A DNA stretch of 64,000 nt from Brevibacillus thermoruber 423 (lineage in GTDB: Bacteria; Bacillota; Bacilli; Brevibacillales; Brevibacillaceae). The stretch's first letter is position 1. Each line of letters opens with the position of its first letter. Below are positions 1 through 8,763 of the stretch, in pieces. Made by a program: the position numbers and the translations under genes. The stretch is taken from contig NZ_KE695653.1 of assembly GCF_000454065.1 (NCBI RefSeq), positions 54,057 to 118,056 of the forward strand. The letters run 5' to 3'. The notes beneath the pieces were generated by a model, which saw only the letters and a list, made by a program, of their open reading frames with translations, ran no database searches and was not told where the DNA came from.

Positions 1-880
1 CAGCATTTTCATCGCCCGTTCCCGGTTTTTGATCTGGGAGCGCTCCGTCTGGCAGGTGACGACGATCCCCGTCGGCAGGTGCGTGATCCGGACGGCGGAG
101 TCGGTCGTGTTAATGTGCTGACCGCCCGCGCCGCTGGAGCGATAGGTATCGATTTTCAGATCCTCGGGACGGATTTCCACGTCGGTGTCTTCCTCAATCT
201 CCGGCAGCACATTGCAGGAGACGAACGAGGTGTGGCGTCGGCCCGAAGCGTCGAACGGAGAAATCCGCACGAGGCGGTGCACCCCTTTTTCCGATTTCAG
301 GTAGCCGTAGGCGTTGTGCCCCTTGATCAGCAGGGTGACGCTCTTAATGCCGGCCTCGTCACCCGGCAGGTAGTCCAGGGTCTCCACCTTGAAGCCCTTC
401 GACTCCGCCCAGCGGGTGTACATGCGCAGCAGCATCGACGCCCAATCCTGGGACTCGGTGCCGCCCGCGCCCGGGTGCAGTTCCAGAATCGCGTTGTTCT
501 TGTCGTATTGGTCGCTGAGCAAAAGCTCCAGCTCAAAGCTCTCAAACTCTTTTTTCAGCGCCTGGGCGCTCTCGTACAGGTCCTGGATCATCGATTCGTC
601 GCCTTCTTCGATGACCAGCTCCAGCATCACCTGCAGGTCCTCGTACTGGGCGTCCAGTTTGGCCATGGTCTCCACCAGGCCTTTGAGCGCATTCAGTTCG
701 CTGATGGTTTTTTGCGCGGCGTCGTTGTCATCCCAGAAGTCGGGAGCGAGCATCCGCTCCTCCAGCTCGCCGATTCGTTCCTGTTTCGCAGGGAGGTCAA
801 AGAGACCCCCTGATATCCGCTAATCGCTTAGCCATACTGGACATCTCTTGCTTGACGTCCGCAATGTCGATCAATGCCAT
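1..880 (-). CDS. prfB: peptide chain release factor 2 (RF2), programmed frameshift, 3' end outside window
   Basis: RF2 recognises UGA and UAA stop codons and triggers peptidyl-tRNA hydrolysis on the ribosome. The gene starts at ATG 880-878. Codon 28 is an in-frame TGA (799-797) inside CTT TGA C, preceded by AGGGGG; a +1 shift continues with [12 protein letters not shown] and the rest of RF2. The stop-codon recognition motif SPF lies in [15 protein letters not shown] and the catalytic GGQ in [16 protein letters not shown]. About 293 codons are visible of the usual 365 or so; the C-terminal part is beyond base 1. The frameshift is the known autoregulatory device of the family, not a mutation. 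It lies downstream of secA, as in Bacillus. Confidence 0.96.
793..812 (-). promoter_or_regulatory. prfB programmed +1 frameshift site
   Basis: On the minus strand the sequence reads AGG GGG TCT CTT TGA C: an internal Shine-Dalgarno-like AGGGGG three bases before CTT, then the slippery CTT followed by UGA and C. All three known elements of the RF2 autoregulatory frameshift are present. When RF2 is scarce, termination at the UGA is slow and ribosomes shift +1. Confidence 0.95.
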
Positions 881-987
881 GTGCGAATCACCTTCTCTTC
901 CTTGTGCTATGTTACATTGTACCGCAAATCGGCGGATTCGCAACCGGACAACGTCGATTCGGGCGTGGCAGAGGCGTCAGCACGTCG

Positions 988-1500
988 TTACCCCTCCGGC
1001 GGGGCGGGCGCCGATCGGACGTCCTGCGGGGCGTTCCCCATGTCCCCGCTTCCCGCATGAACGAGCACGCTCCCTCCGGACGGTACCGCCCACCTGTCCG
1101 CGGCCTGCAGGCGCTCCGCCTGCTGCGTCCATCCTCCGGCGGCTTGGACGCATGTGCACATCCCCGCCGCACCGCTGTGTCCGCCGTACGCTCGGAATCC
1201 GGCCGCTGCACCGGCCTTGTCCGGGATGACGCACCCCGCCGGCGCCGCTTTTGACCAATTGGGTTCCGGAATTTCTCGCGTCAGCCTTTCATCGAGGTAG
1301 ACGACGTCCCTCGCGGCAAACACCACCTCCGGCTGTCTTTCTCCCTCGTCAGTTTCCGGCTTGTCCATCTGTATCTTTCTGTCGGCCAGCAGGTAGGCCG
1401 GTTTCTGCTGGTGACCGGCCTGGACCGCATCCAGCGTGGCCGCAATACGCTCCAGCATCAGCTTCCCTTGTATGCCCATCACGTTACTCGACGTTCTCAT
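988..1500 (-). CDS. hypothetical protein between secA and prfB
   Basis: An ORF of 170 codons starting at ATG 1500 behind a plausible GGGGGA ribosome site seven bases upstream. I do not recognise the product. The first ~80 residues (LMLERIAATLDAVQAGHQQ ... VVYLDERLTREIPEPNW) look like a normal protein with a helical start. The C-terminal half is rich in Gly, Ala and Cys and looks like translated GC-rich noncoding DNA, so the real protein may be shorter or have a frameshift near residue 85. No signal peptide or membrane segment is seen. It lies in the same direction as secA and prfB, but behind the secA terminator. Confidence 0.45.
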   Translation of the reverse strand: MRTSSNVMGIQGKLMLERIAATLDAVQAGHQQKPAYLLADRKIQMDKPETDEGERQPEVVFAARDVVYLDERLTREIPEPNWSKAAPAGCVIPDKAGAAAGFRAYGGHSGAAGMCTCVQAAGGWTQQAERLQAADRWAVPSGGSVLVHAGSGDMGNAPQDVRSAPAPPEG

Positions 1501-1693
1501 GGTTCATTCCCCCGTCTCTCGTGTGGATGATTTCCAGGTAAAAGTGGTGTACTTCCGATTGTATTCATTTTGCCTGGTTTTTCCACGAGAATCGTTCGAT
1601 GCTTTTTTCCAGTGTTAGACAAAACCGCCAAACCTCTTCGGCGAGGCGCACCAGAAACGGGCGAATGCTGTCTAGCCGCAGGGAGACGGGGAG

Positions 1694-1730
1694 AAAAAAA
1701 CCGCTCCTCCCGACACGGGAAGAGCGGTTT
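1694..1730 (-). terminator. rho-independent terminator of secA
   Basis: Minus strand: AAACCGCTCTTCCCG-TGTC-GGGAGGAGCGGTTT followed by a run of seven T, 28 bases after the secA stop. Confidence 0.88.
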
Positions 1731-1757
1731 GCTATGCGCAGCGTTCTCTATTAGCAA

Positions 1758-4280
1758 TTACTGGCCTCGCTTCATCTGACGGCGGCGTTCCTGTTCTTCC
1801 GCGCGGCGCTGGGCGCGGTTTTTCGGCTCCGCATCGCCGGACGTCTCGCCCACGGGGCGCTCCGAAGGGCCGGAGGTTTGCAGTTGGGCCGGATTGACCG
1901 CCTGGCCGCGCACCACTTCCTGACGCTCCAGGTTTTGGCTGACCTCCGCCTTCATGATGTACATCGCCACTTCTTCCTCGATGGAGGCGATCATGTTCTG
2001 GAACATCTCGTATCCTTCAAACTGATACTCGCGCAGCGGATCGTTCTGGCCGTACGCGCGCAGGTGAATTCCCTGACGCAGCTGCTCCATCGCGTCGATG
2101 TGGTCCATCCACTTGCTGTCCACGGCACGCAGCACGACCACTTTCTCGAACTCGTTCATCATCTCGCCGATTTCCGCTTTGCGCTTCTCGAACTGCTTCG
2201 CCACTTCGTTTTTCAGCAGTTCGGCAATTTCCTCGGCCTCTTTGCCCTTCAGCATGGAGACGGTAATCGTCTCGTCGTGCAGGAAGGTGTTGTTGGCCAC
2301 CTCAACCAGCCCTTGCAGGTTCCAGTCTTCGGGAACCTCCTCCTGCGGGCAGTAGGCTTCCACGTTGCGGTCGATGACGCTGTGGATCATCTTAAGCACG
2401 ACTTCGTCCAGGTTGTCCTGCTCGAGGATCTCGCGGCGCTGCTTGTAGATAACGGCGCGCTGCTGGTTCATCACGTCGTCGTACTGGAGAACCACTTTCC
2501 GCGCGTCGAAGTTGGCTCCCTCCACCCGTTTTTGGGCGGACTCGACAGCACGCGTCACCAGCCGGCTCTCGATCGGCATGTCTTCTTCCATGCCGAGGCG
2601 GTCCATCATGTTCATGATGTTGTCTGCACCAAAGCGGCGCATCAGCTCATCCTGCAGGGAGAGGAAGAACTGGGAGGAACCTGGGTCCCCCTGACGTCCG
2701 GCACGGCCGCGCAGTTGGTTGTCAATCCGGCGGCTTTCATGCCGCTCGGTACCGATGATGTGCAGGCCGCCCAGCTCCGCCACGCCTTCGCCCAACTGGA
2801 TGTCGGTACCGCGGCCCGCCATGTTGGTGGCGATGGTCACGGCGCCGTACTGGCCGGCACGGGCGACGATCTCCGCCTCGCGAGCGTGGTGCTTGGCGTT
2901 CAGGACGTTGTGCGGCACGCCTTTTTGCTTCAGCATTTGCGAGAGACGCTCCGAGTTTTCGATCGAGATGGTCCCGACGAGCACGGGCTGCCCCTTCTTG
3001 TGCCGCTCGACGATGTCGTTGACGACGGCGCGGTACTTGGCCGCTTCCGTTTTGAAGATCAGGTCGGGCAGGTCTTTGCGGATGACCGGCTTGTTGGTCG
3101 GAATCACCACCACGTCCAGACCGTAAATTTTCTTGAACTCTTCTTCCTCGGTCTTGGCCGTACCGGTCATGCCGGACAGCTTCTCGTACATCCGGAAGTA
3201 GTTTTGCAGCGTGATTGTCGCCAGCGTCATGCTTTCGCTCTGGACGCGCAGCCCTTCCTTCGCCTCGATCGCCTGGTGCAGACCATCGCTGTAGCGGCGG
3301 CCCACCATCAGACGGCCGGTAAATTCGTCGACGATCACCACTTCGCCGTCCTGCACCACGTAATCCACGTCCCGTTTGAACAGGACTTGCGCCTTGAGGG
3401 CGATGTTGATATGGTGGTTCAGGGTCATGTGGGCGGTGTCGTACAGGTTCTCAATGTTGAACGCCTGCTCCACCTTGGCCACACCCTCGTCGGTCAGGGT
3501 GACGATTTTCAGCTTTTCGTCCACGGTGAAGTCCTTTTCCGGCTCCAGCCGCTTTACAAAATGGGCGCAGATGTAGTACAGCTCCGTGGAACGGTTGGCC
3601 GCCCCGGAGATGATCAGCGGCGTCCGGGCTTCGTCGATGAGGATGCTGTCCACCTCGTCGATGATGGCAAAGAACAGGGGGCGCTGCACCATCTGCTCCT
3701 TGTAGAGCACCATGTTGTCGCGCAGGTAGTCAAAGCCGAATTCGTTGTTGGTTCCGTACGTGATGTCGCAGTTGTAGGCGGCCCGCTTTTCTTCGGCGCT
3801 CATCCCGGCCTTGTTCAAACCGACGGTCAGGCCGAGGAAGTTGTACAGCTTGCCCATGATGGTCGCGTCGCGCTCGGCCAGGTATTCGTTGACGGTAACC
3901 ACGTGCACGCCCTTGCCCAGGAGTGCGTTCAGGTACGTCGCCAGCGTCGCCACGAGCGTTTTCCCTTCACCGGTTTTCATCTCGGCGATGCGGCCTTCCT
4001 GCAGCACCATACCGCCGATCAACTGTACGTCAAAGTGGCGCATGCCGAGCACGCGCTTGGAGGCCTCGCGCACCACGGCAAACGCTTCGTTGAGAATATC
4101 GTCCAGCGTCTCTCCTTGAGCCAGGCGGTTTTTGAACTCCGTCGTCTTCTCGCGCAGCTGCTCGTCGGTCAACGCCGAAATGCTCGGTTCCAGCGCGTTG
4201 ATCTTTTCCACGCGCTTAAACATCTTTTTGATTTCACGTTCGTTGCTGTCGCCAAAAATCTTTTTCACGAGTCCTAACAT
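1758..4280 (-). CDS. secA: preprotein translocase ATPase SecA
   Basis: SecA is the ATP-driven motor that pushes unfolded preproteins through SecYEG. The 840-residue product starts [10 protein letters not shown], with the Walker A MKTGEGKT at about 101-108, [16 protein letters not shown], the preprotein-binding domain and [10 protein letters not shown] in the second motor domain. ATG 4280 was chosen because AAGGGG lies seven bases upstream and all family members start here. The frame stays open upstream through a 66-bp repeat array to 4589, but that stretch has no SecA homology. The C-terminus is Arg-rich ([15 protein letters not shown]) and lacks the zinc-binding SEC-C tail found in many SecA1 proteins. 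Neighbours are hpf upstream and prfB downstream. Confidence 0.97.
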   Translation of the reverse strand: MLGLVKKIFGDSNEREIKKMFKRVEKINALEPSISALTDEQLREKTTEFKNRLAQGETLDDILNEAFAVVREASKRVLGMRHFDVQLIGGMVLQEGRIAEMKTGEGKTLVATLATYLNALLGKGVHVVTVNEYLAERDATIMGKLYNFLGLTVGLNKAGMSAEEKRAAYNCDITYGTNNEFGFDYLRDNMVLYKEQMVQRPLFFAIIDEVDSILIDEARTPLIISGAANRSTELYYICAHFVKRLEPEKDFTVDEKLKIVTLTDEGVAKVEQAFNIENLYDTAHMTLNHHINIALKAQVLFKRDVDYVVQDGEVVIVDEFTGRLMVGRRYSDGLHQAIEAKEGLRVQSESMTLATITLQNYFRMYEKLSGMTGTAKTEEEEFKKIYGLDVVVIPTNKPVIRKDLPDLIFKTEAAKYRAVVNDIVERHKKGQPVLVGTISIENSERLSQMLKQKGVPHNVLNAKHHAREAEIVARAGQYGAVTIATNMAGRGTDIQLGEGVAELGGLHIIGTERHESRRIDNQLRGRAGRQGDPGSSQFFLSLQDELMRRFGADNIMNMMDRLGMEEDMPIESRLVTRAVESAQKRVEGANFDARKVVLQYDDVMNQQRAVIYKQRREILEQDNLDEVVLKMIHSVIDRNVEAYCPQEEVPEDWNLQGLVEVANNTFLHDETITVSMLKGKEAEEIAELLKNEVAKQFEKRKAEIGEMMNEFEKVVVLRAVDSKWMDHIDAMEQLRQGIHLRAYGQNDPLREYQFEGYEMFQNMIASIEEEVAMYIMKAEVSQNLERQEVVRGQAVNPAQLQTSGPSERPVGETSGDAEPKNRAQRRAEEQERRRQMKRGQ

Positions 4281-4290
4281 AAGGACACCC

Positions 4291-4554
4291 CTTCCTAGTG
4301 GCAAAGCTACCTCGAATTCCTTCTTTGCGCAGCCACATCCGAGTCCCCGCAGGGGGCTTCCTAGTGGCAAAGCTACCTCGAATTCCTTCCTTGCGCAGCC
4401 ACATCCGAGTCCCCGCAGGGGGCTTCCTAGTGGCAAAGCTACCTCGATTTCCTTCCTTGCGCAGCCACATCCGGGTCCCCGCAGGGGGCTTCCTAGTGGC
4501 AAAGCTGCCTCGATTTCCTTCCTTGCGCAGCCACATCCGAGTCCCCGCAGGGGA
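4291..4554. repeat. four tandem copies of a 66-bp unit upstream of secA
   Basis: Units begin at 4291, 4357, 4423 and 4489 with CTTCCTAGTGGCAAAGCT, each 66 bp. They differ at only a few positions, such as GAATTCC against GATTTCC and CCGAGT against CCGGGT. Each unit carries CCCCGCAGGGG and, on the minus strand, the CCACTAGGAAG that in the copy nearest secA supplies the secA ribosome site. The period is a multiple of three and has no stop in the secA frame. The array fills the secA leader between hpf and secA. Confidence 0.95.
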
Positions 4555-4650
4555 GACTTCTTCCACATGTTCCTAGCGAAAAAAAGCATCTCTACTATTT
4601 ATGTTCTCTAAAAAGCTATTTTATCAAATTGCAACAAGCGGATACAAGTA

Positions 4651-4684
4651 AAGGGGAGTTGCCAGAAGAAAGCAACTCCCCTTG
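4651..4684 (-). terminator. terminator of hpf
   Basis: AAGGGGAGTTGC-cagaagaaa-GCAACTCCCCTT is a 12-bp stem 19 bases after the hpf stop, followed on the minus strand by a short T-containing stretch (TTTACTTG). Confidence 0.75.
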
Positions 4685-4703
4685 GTGCTCATCCTCGTCC
4701 CGG

Positions 4704-5264
4704 TCATTTCGGTTCGATCAGCCCGTAGCGTCCGTCGTTGCGGCGGTACACCACGTTGACGTCATTGGTCTCGCTGTTTTGGAAGACGAAGAAGTTGTGA
4801 CCCAGCATATCCATCTGCATGACCGCTTCATACGCGTCCATCGGTTTCAGGTCAAACCGTTTGGTACGAACGATGTCGATCTCCACGTCATCTTCCTCGT
4901 TCTCGTCCGTCGTCAGGACGGCAATGGATTCGTTATCGCGAAGGAGGGCTTTATTGTTGGTCTCAACGCGCAGTTTGCGCATCAGTTTGGTTTTATGCTT
5001 ACGAATTTGTCGTTCCAGTTTTTCGGCCACCAGGTCGATGGCGGCGTACATGTCGTCATGGGTTTCTTCCGCCCGGATAATCACTCCGCCGAGCGGAATG
5101 GTTACCTCGATGGTGGCTTCGTTCCGCAGTACCCTCATGGTGACTTGGGCTTCAGCAGGCTGCGGAGTTTCAAAGTATTTTGCAAGACGGCCGACTTTCT
5201 TTACCACATACTCTCGAAGTGCTGCGGTGACTTCCATGTTTTCTCCACGAATATTGAATTTCAT
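4704..5264 (-). CDS. hpf: long-form ribosome hibernation promoting factor
   Basis: Long HPF dimerises 70S ribosomes into inactive 100S particles in stationary phase or stress. The 186-residue protein has the N-terminal HPF/YfiA beta-alpha fold (MKFNIRGENMEVTAALREYV, about 1-100), an acidic linker (TDENEEDD) and the C-terminal dimerisation domain (DIVRTKRFDLKPMDAYEAVMQ ... NVVYRRNDGRYGLIEP). Full length for the long form. AGGAGGTTTGAACC lies just before the ATG. The order hpf-secA-prfB is the standard Bacillales order; a hairpin terminator closes the gene. Confidence 0.95.
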   Translation of the reverse strand: MKFNIRGENMEVTAALREYVVKKVGRLAKYFETPQPAEAQVTMRVLRNEATIEVTIPLGGVIIRAEETHDDMYAAIDLVAEKLERQIRKHKTKLMRKLRVETNNKALLRDNESIAVLTTDENEEDDVEIDIVRTKRFDLKPMDAYEAVMQMDMLGHNFFVFQNSETNDVNVVYRRNDGRYGLIEPK

Positions 5265-5387
5265 GGTTCAAACCTCCTTCCGTCTTTACCTATGTCTATT
5301 CCGTACCTATGGATAAAATCCTCCCCGCCCGCTTCAAAAAACCTTTACAAAACCTTTACAATCCGACAAAATTCGACATATTTCTGC

Positions 5388-5418
5388 CAACAATTTCTAA
5401 TATACCCTGTGCTATAAT
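5388..5418 (+). promoter_or_regulatory. candidate sigma-A promoter with extended -10 for the HD-GYP gene
   Basis: TGCTATAAT at 5410-5418 is an extended -10 (TGnTATAAT) about 50 bases before the ATG. The -35 region is weak. Assigned by eye only. Confidence 0.5.
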
Positions 5419-5468
5419 GATTCTAACTATTATATGCCGCCGACTTTCTTCGCACGGGAGGAACCATC

Positions 5469-6521
5469 ATGGCAGAAGCAAAGCCTTCACGCTCCATTCT
5501 CGGAAAAACGCTGGCGCAGGATGTGTACAACCAATACGGTCTCCTGCTTCTGCCCGCCGGCGCGGTCCTGCACGAAAGCGACATTCGCCTGCTGTCTGCC
5601 CACCAGGTGGAAACAGTCCACCTGGCGGAATCCGAAGAAGCTACTGCCATGCCGTCTCCTCTCATCCACTGGCAGGAGGCAGAGGCAGCCCGCCAATACA
5701 TGGAAGCCGTCAAACAGACGGAGCACTTGTTTCTGCAGATCGCCAACGGCTCCATCCCTCCGCTGCACCAGTTTAACGAGGTCTTTTATCCGCTGCTGGA
5801 CGACGTATTGAAGCGGCACGGCTTTCTCCGCTTCGTATACATAAAAGAAGGAACGGAACAATACACCTACCGCCATTCCCTGCACGTGGGCATCCTGTCC
5901 GCCCTGATCGGCAAACTGATGGGCCGCTCCCGGGAAGAGATCGTTCGTCTGGGACAGGCCGGCCTGCTGCATGACGTAGGCAAAATGCTGATGCCTCCAG
6001 ACATCCTGATGAAACCCACCCGACTTACGGACGAAGAGTTCGCCATCATGAAACAGCATGCCAAGCTGGGTGAGCAGCTTCTCCGTTCCATGGAAGGGGC
6101 AGACGAGATCATCCCGCTATGTGCGCTCATGCATCACGAGCGGCTGGACGGCAGCGGCTACCCCAATGGTCTCACGCAAGCGGACATCCCGCTCGAATGC
6201 CAAATCGTCAGCGTCGCGGACGTGTTTGACGCGATCTGCTCCGACCGCGTCTACCGCAAAGGGACATCGCCGTTTGAAGCGTCCAACGTCCTCTGGCAGT
6301 CGGCCTGCGAGGGCAAGCTGAACCCGGAGATCGTCACCCGGTTCATCCACTACGTCGTCATGCTCTACGTCGGTTCCCGCGCCTGCCTGAACAACGGCGA
6401 GCAGGTGGAAGTGGTGATGATCCACACGGACGAACCGATGCGCCCTCTGGTCCGCCGCGGCGACGACTATCTCGATCTGCGGCAGCACCGCTCCCTGCAC
6501 ATCCAGTCCATCATCGCGTAA
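5469..6521 (+). CDS. HD-GYP domain protein, probable c-di-GMP phosphodiesterase
   Basis: HD-GYP proteins hydrolyse cyclic di-GMP and often control motility or biofilm. In this 350-residue protein the HD motif is HDVGK at 168-172 and the signature HHERLDGSGYPNGL is at about 222-235, so the metal ligands and the GYP loop are intact. The N-terminal ~110 residues form a separate domain with no membrane segment, so the protein is cytoplasmic. GGGAGG lies before the ATG. It is a single-gene unit, divergent from hpf, with its own promoter and a terminator shared with the convergent cold-shock gene. Activity is inferred from the intact motifs. Confidence 0.9.
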   Translation: MAEAKPSRSILGKTLAQDVYNQYGLLLLPAGAVLHESDIRLLSAHQVETVHLAESEEATAMPSPLIHWQEAEAARQYMEAVKQTEHLFLQIANGSIPPLHQFNEVFYPLLDDVLKRHGFLRFVYIKEGTEQYTYRHSLHVGILSALIGKLMGRSREEIVRLGQAGLLHDVGKMLMPPDILMKPTRLTDEEFAIMKQHAKLGEQLLRSMEGADEIIPLCALMHHERLDGSGYPNGLTQADIPLECQIVSVADVFDAICSDRVYRKGTSPFEASNVLWQSACEGKLNPEIVTRFIHYVVMLYVGSRACLNNGEQVEVVMIHTDEPMRPLVRRGDDYLDLRQHRSLHIQSIIA

Positions 6522-6523
6522 TA

Positions 6524-6562
6524 GAAAAAATCCCCCCGGTCTGTTCCATGGACCAGGGGGAT
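6524..6562. terminator. bidirectional terminator between the HD-GYP gene and csp
   Basis: AATCCCCCCGGTC-tgttccat-GGACCAGGGGGATT with A-rich sequence on the left serves the convergent genes on both sides. Confidence 0.85.
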
Positions 6563-6598
6563 TCGCTTTCCCGTCAGGTAAGCGTTTGCAATTGGCGA

Positions 6599-6796
6599 TT
6601 AGCGCTTCACCACGTTAGCCGCCTGCGGGCCGCGGTCGCCGTCGACGATGTCAAACTCGACGGACTGCCCTTCTTCCAGCGTCCGGAATCCGTCAGCCTG
6701 GATCGCCGTGTAATGCACGAATACGTCGCCGCCGTCCTCCCGCTCAATAAATCCGTACCCTTTTTCTGCGTTGAACCATTTTACCTTGCCATGCAT
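6599..6796 (-). CDS. cold-shock protein (CspA/CspB family)
   Basis: A single-stranded nucleic-acid-binding OB-fold protein of 65 residues that acts as an RNA chaperone. RNP1 is seen as KGYGFIER and RNP2 as DVFVHY. The start [15 protein letters not shown] is the normal family N-terminus; an in-frame ATG 45 bases upstream (6841) lacks homology. AAAGGG lies about 12 bases before the chosen ATG. The long T-rich leader is typical of csp genes. Monocistronic, ending at the terminator shared with the HD-GYP gene. Confidence 0.95.
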   Translation of the reverse strand: MHGKVKWFNAEKGYGFIEREDGGDVFVHYTAIQADGFRTLEEGQSVEFDIVDGDRGPQAANVVKR

Positions 6797-6890
6797 CGAA
6801 AAAAACAACCCTTTCTTTTGTAAAAACTTGGGATTGTCCATCCCTTGTGAATGACTATATCACCCAGAGAAACAAGAGTCAAATCTCCCC

Positions 6891-7565
6891 TTATTTGGGG
6901 GAATATTTCTTCTCCAAGCCCCTCACGACGACCCGCGACAGGAACAGGGTGAGCACCAGGTACACGGCCGCCTCCGTCAGGTACGGAGGGTACCGCTCAA
7001 AGGTGTTTTTCGCCACGTTCATGGCCGCGTAGTTCAGCTCCGGGGTGGCGATGACCGCCGTCAGCGAGGAATCCTTCAACAGGGCGATAAACTCGTTGCC
7101 CAGCGCCGGCAGCATGCGGGTAAACGCCTGCGGGATGACGATCAGCCGCATCGCCATGCCCTTGGTCATGCCGAGCGAACGGGCCGCTTCCATCTGCCCC
7201 GGGTCGATGGACTGAATGCCCGCGCGAAAAATCTCCGCGATGTAGGCGGCGGCGTTCAGGGACAGGGCGATCAAGCCGGAGTAGATCGCTTCCGGGCTGT
7301 TTTCTCCCGGAAAAAAGATTTCCCAGATTGAAGGGATGACGGCAAAGTGGATCAGCAGGATCTGCACCAGCATCGGCGTGCCGCGAAACAGCTCCACGTA
7401 AATCGCACAGGGAATGCGCAGCAGCCCGTTTTTCGACAGCTTCCCCAGACAGAGAAACAGTCCCAGCAAGGTCCCGAGCACCGTCGCGACGGTGGTCAGC
7501 AGGATCGTGTTCACGATCCCGCGCAGAAACAACTCCCGGTACTCGTAGATGACACTCCAATCCAG
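6891..7565 (-). CDS. amino-acid ABC transporter permease (HisM family)
   Basis: Inner-membrane subunit of a polar amino-acid importer. It has several transmembrane helices and the EAA loop that docks on the ATPase (EAARSLGMTKGMAMRLIVIPQAF). The frame is open to an in-frame ATG at 7613, but AAAGGAGG lies at 7573-7580, which would be inside that longer protein. The best-placed start is a CTG at 7565 (then DWSVIYEYRELFLRG, a usual permease N-terminus) seven bases after GGAGG. If this is right, it is a rare CTG initiation. It lies 89 bases downstream of the binding-protein gene. No ATPase gene lies nearby, so the ATPase must be encoded elsewhere. Confidence 0.88.
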   Translation of the reverse strand: MDWSVIYEYRELFLRGIVNTILLTTVATVLGTLLGLFLCLGKLSKNGLLRIPCAIYVELFRGTPMLVQILLIHFAVIPSIWEIFFPGENSPEAIYSGLIALSLNAAAYIAEIFRAGIQSIDPGQMEAARSLGMTKGMAMRLIVIPQAFTRMLPALGNEFIALLKDSSLTAVIATPELNYAAMNVAKNTFERYPPYLTEAAVYLVLTLFLSRVVVRGLEKKYSPK

Positions 7566-7654
7566 AGGGATTCCTCCTTTCACATGATGCGTTCCGCCGG
7601 ATGGAAACAGCAACGGGTACGCCAGTGGACGACGTACCCGGCCGGTCGCGCTGT

Positions 7655-8464
7655 TTACTCGTTACCGAAGTACCGGTTGTAGATTTCCTGCAGTTTTCCG
7701 TTTTCCTTGATCGTTTTCAGACCCGCGTTGATCTTGTTCAACAGCTCCGTATTGCCCTTTTTCACAATGATGCCGTAATACTCTTTTTCAAAGGAATCGT
7801 CTTTGATCATCTTGAACTTCTTGTCCTTGAATTTCTTGACGTAGTACTTGATCATGCCGTCGTCGCCCACCACGGCGTCGACGCGTCCGTTGTAAAAGTC
7901 GTCGATCGCGGACGGCATGTCGTCGTAGCCTTTCAGCCCCTCATAGGTGTTGCCGAACGCCTTTTGCACGACCAATTCGCCGGTCGTCGCCGCCTGCACG
8001 CCGATCTTCTTGCCTTTCAGGTCGGCCAGCTTGGTGACCGGAGAGTTCTCCGGAATGAGGATCAACTGGTTGGCTTCAAAATAGGGTTCAGAAAAGTCGT
8101 ACTTTTGCTTGCGGTCCTCGCGAATCGTGATCGACGAAATCCCGATATCCACGGTCCCCCTGTCCAGTCCGTCAAAGAGCGGGTCCCAACCGGTGTTTTT
8201 CCATTCGATCTTGAACCCGGCGGCTTCCGCGATGGCATTCATCACGTCGATGTCGTGACCGCTGATCTTGTCCGCCTCCATCATCTGAAACGGCGGATAC
8301 GCCGCGTCGGTACCGACCACGTACACTTTTTCCGCCGCACCGCCGCCTCCCGAGGAACCGCTGCCGCTTGCCGCCGGCTTGTCACCCGTACCACAGGCGG
8401 ATACCAGCAGACCGACCCCAACCGTCAGCACCAGCGACATCAACCATTTGTTTCCGCGCCTCAT
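7655..8464 (-). CDS. amino-acid ABC transporter substrate-binding lipoprotein
   Basis: A periplasmic-binding-protein type II (SBP_bac_3) of 269 residues that delivers polar amino acids to the neighbouring permease. The N-terminus MRRGNKWLMSLVLTVGVG ends in the lipobox LVSAC, so the mature protein is anchored to the membrane through Cys. A Gly/Ser-rich linker follows, then VYVVGTDAAYPPFQMM, DIGISSITIREDRKQKYDFS and KKIGVQAATTGE, all typical of the family. Start 8464 has GGGGG upstream; the longer frame to 8524 has no homology. The ligand cannot be told from the sequence. Confidence 0.93.
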   Translation of the reverse strand: MRRGNKWLMSLVLTVGVGLLVSACGTGDKPAASGSGSSGGGGAAEKVYVVGTDAAYPPFQMMEADKISGHDIDVMNAIAEAAGFKIEWKNTGWDPLFDGLDRGTVDIGISSITIREDRKQKYDFSEPYFEANQLILIPENSPVTKLADLKGKKIGVQAATTGELVVQKAFGNTYEGLKGYDDMPSAIDDFYNGRVDAVVGDDGMIKYYVKKFKDKKFKMIKDDSFEKEYYGIIVKKGNTELLNKINAGLKTIKENGKLQEIYNRYFGNE

Positions 8465-8514
8465 GTTTGAATAACCCCCTTGTCTGTATCTCTCTGCTTT
8501 GCTTTTCCCCAGCG

Positions 8515-8590
8515 CTGTCCACATCGAGATAACGGTCGCTTCGCGTTCTCCACAAAGTTGTCCACATTATCCACAGACGGTTGTGCACAA
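8515..8590. promoter_or_regulatory. cluster of DnaA-box-like 9-mers upstream of the transporter operon
   Basis: TTATCCACA (perfect consensus, 8567-8575), directly preceded by TTGTCCACA (8558-8566), with TTCTCCACA (8546-8554) and CTGTCCACA (8515-8523) further left and the palindrome TTGTGCACAA (8581-8590) to the right. Four same-orientation boxes within 61 bp far exceed chance. They lie in the 299-bp gap between the binding-protein gene and motB, which otherwise holds only the motB terminator. Confidence 0.7.
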
Positions 8591-8677
8591 GCTGGGAATA
8601 ACTCACCCCGCCCTGCGTCCCTGCTGCCCTCGGCGTCAGAGATGGGCAGGAAACGAGGTTCGTTTCAAAAAAAGAAA

Positions 8678-8725
8678 GAAGGATTCCTGTCAGAAATAGT
8701 TCTCTCTGATACACGGGAATCCTTC
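8678..8725 (-). terminator. terminator of the motA-motB unit
   Basis: Minus strand: GAAGGATTCC, a loop of about 28 bases with an internal CAGAGA/TCTGAC pairing, GGAATCCTTC, then TTTCTTTTTTT. Confidence 0.8.
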
Positions 8726-8763
8726 CAGAAAAAGTATTTTTATTGACAGAAAAATTTGAACTG

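Noticed and set aside
1497..1757. 86-codon minus-strand frame downstream of secA
   Set aside because: It spans the secA terminator hairpin and has no homology.
1878..4277. 799-codon open frame on the plus strand opposite secA
   Set aside because: Antisense shadow of a GC-rich gene; His/Val/Leu-rich and without any domain, while the minus strand is clearly SecA.
4291..4554. CRISPR-like array
   Set aside because: The units are 66 bp and directly adjacent, with no unique spacers and no cas genes.
4281..4589. N-terminal extension of SecA through the 66-bp repeats
   Set aside because: Repetitive [17 protein letters not shown] sequence with no homology; the ribosome site and family start are at 4280.
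8515..8590. Chromosomal origin
   Set aside because: No dnaA/dnaN/rnpA neighbourhood, no AT-rich unwinding region, and few boxes.
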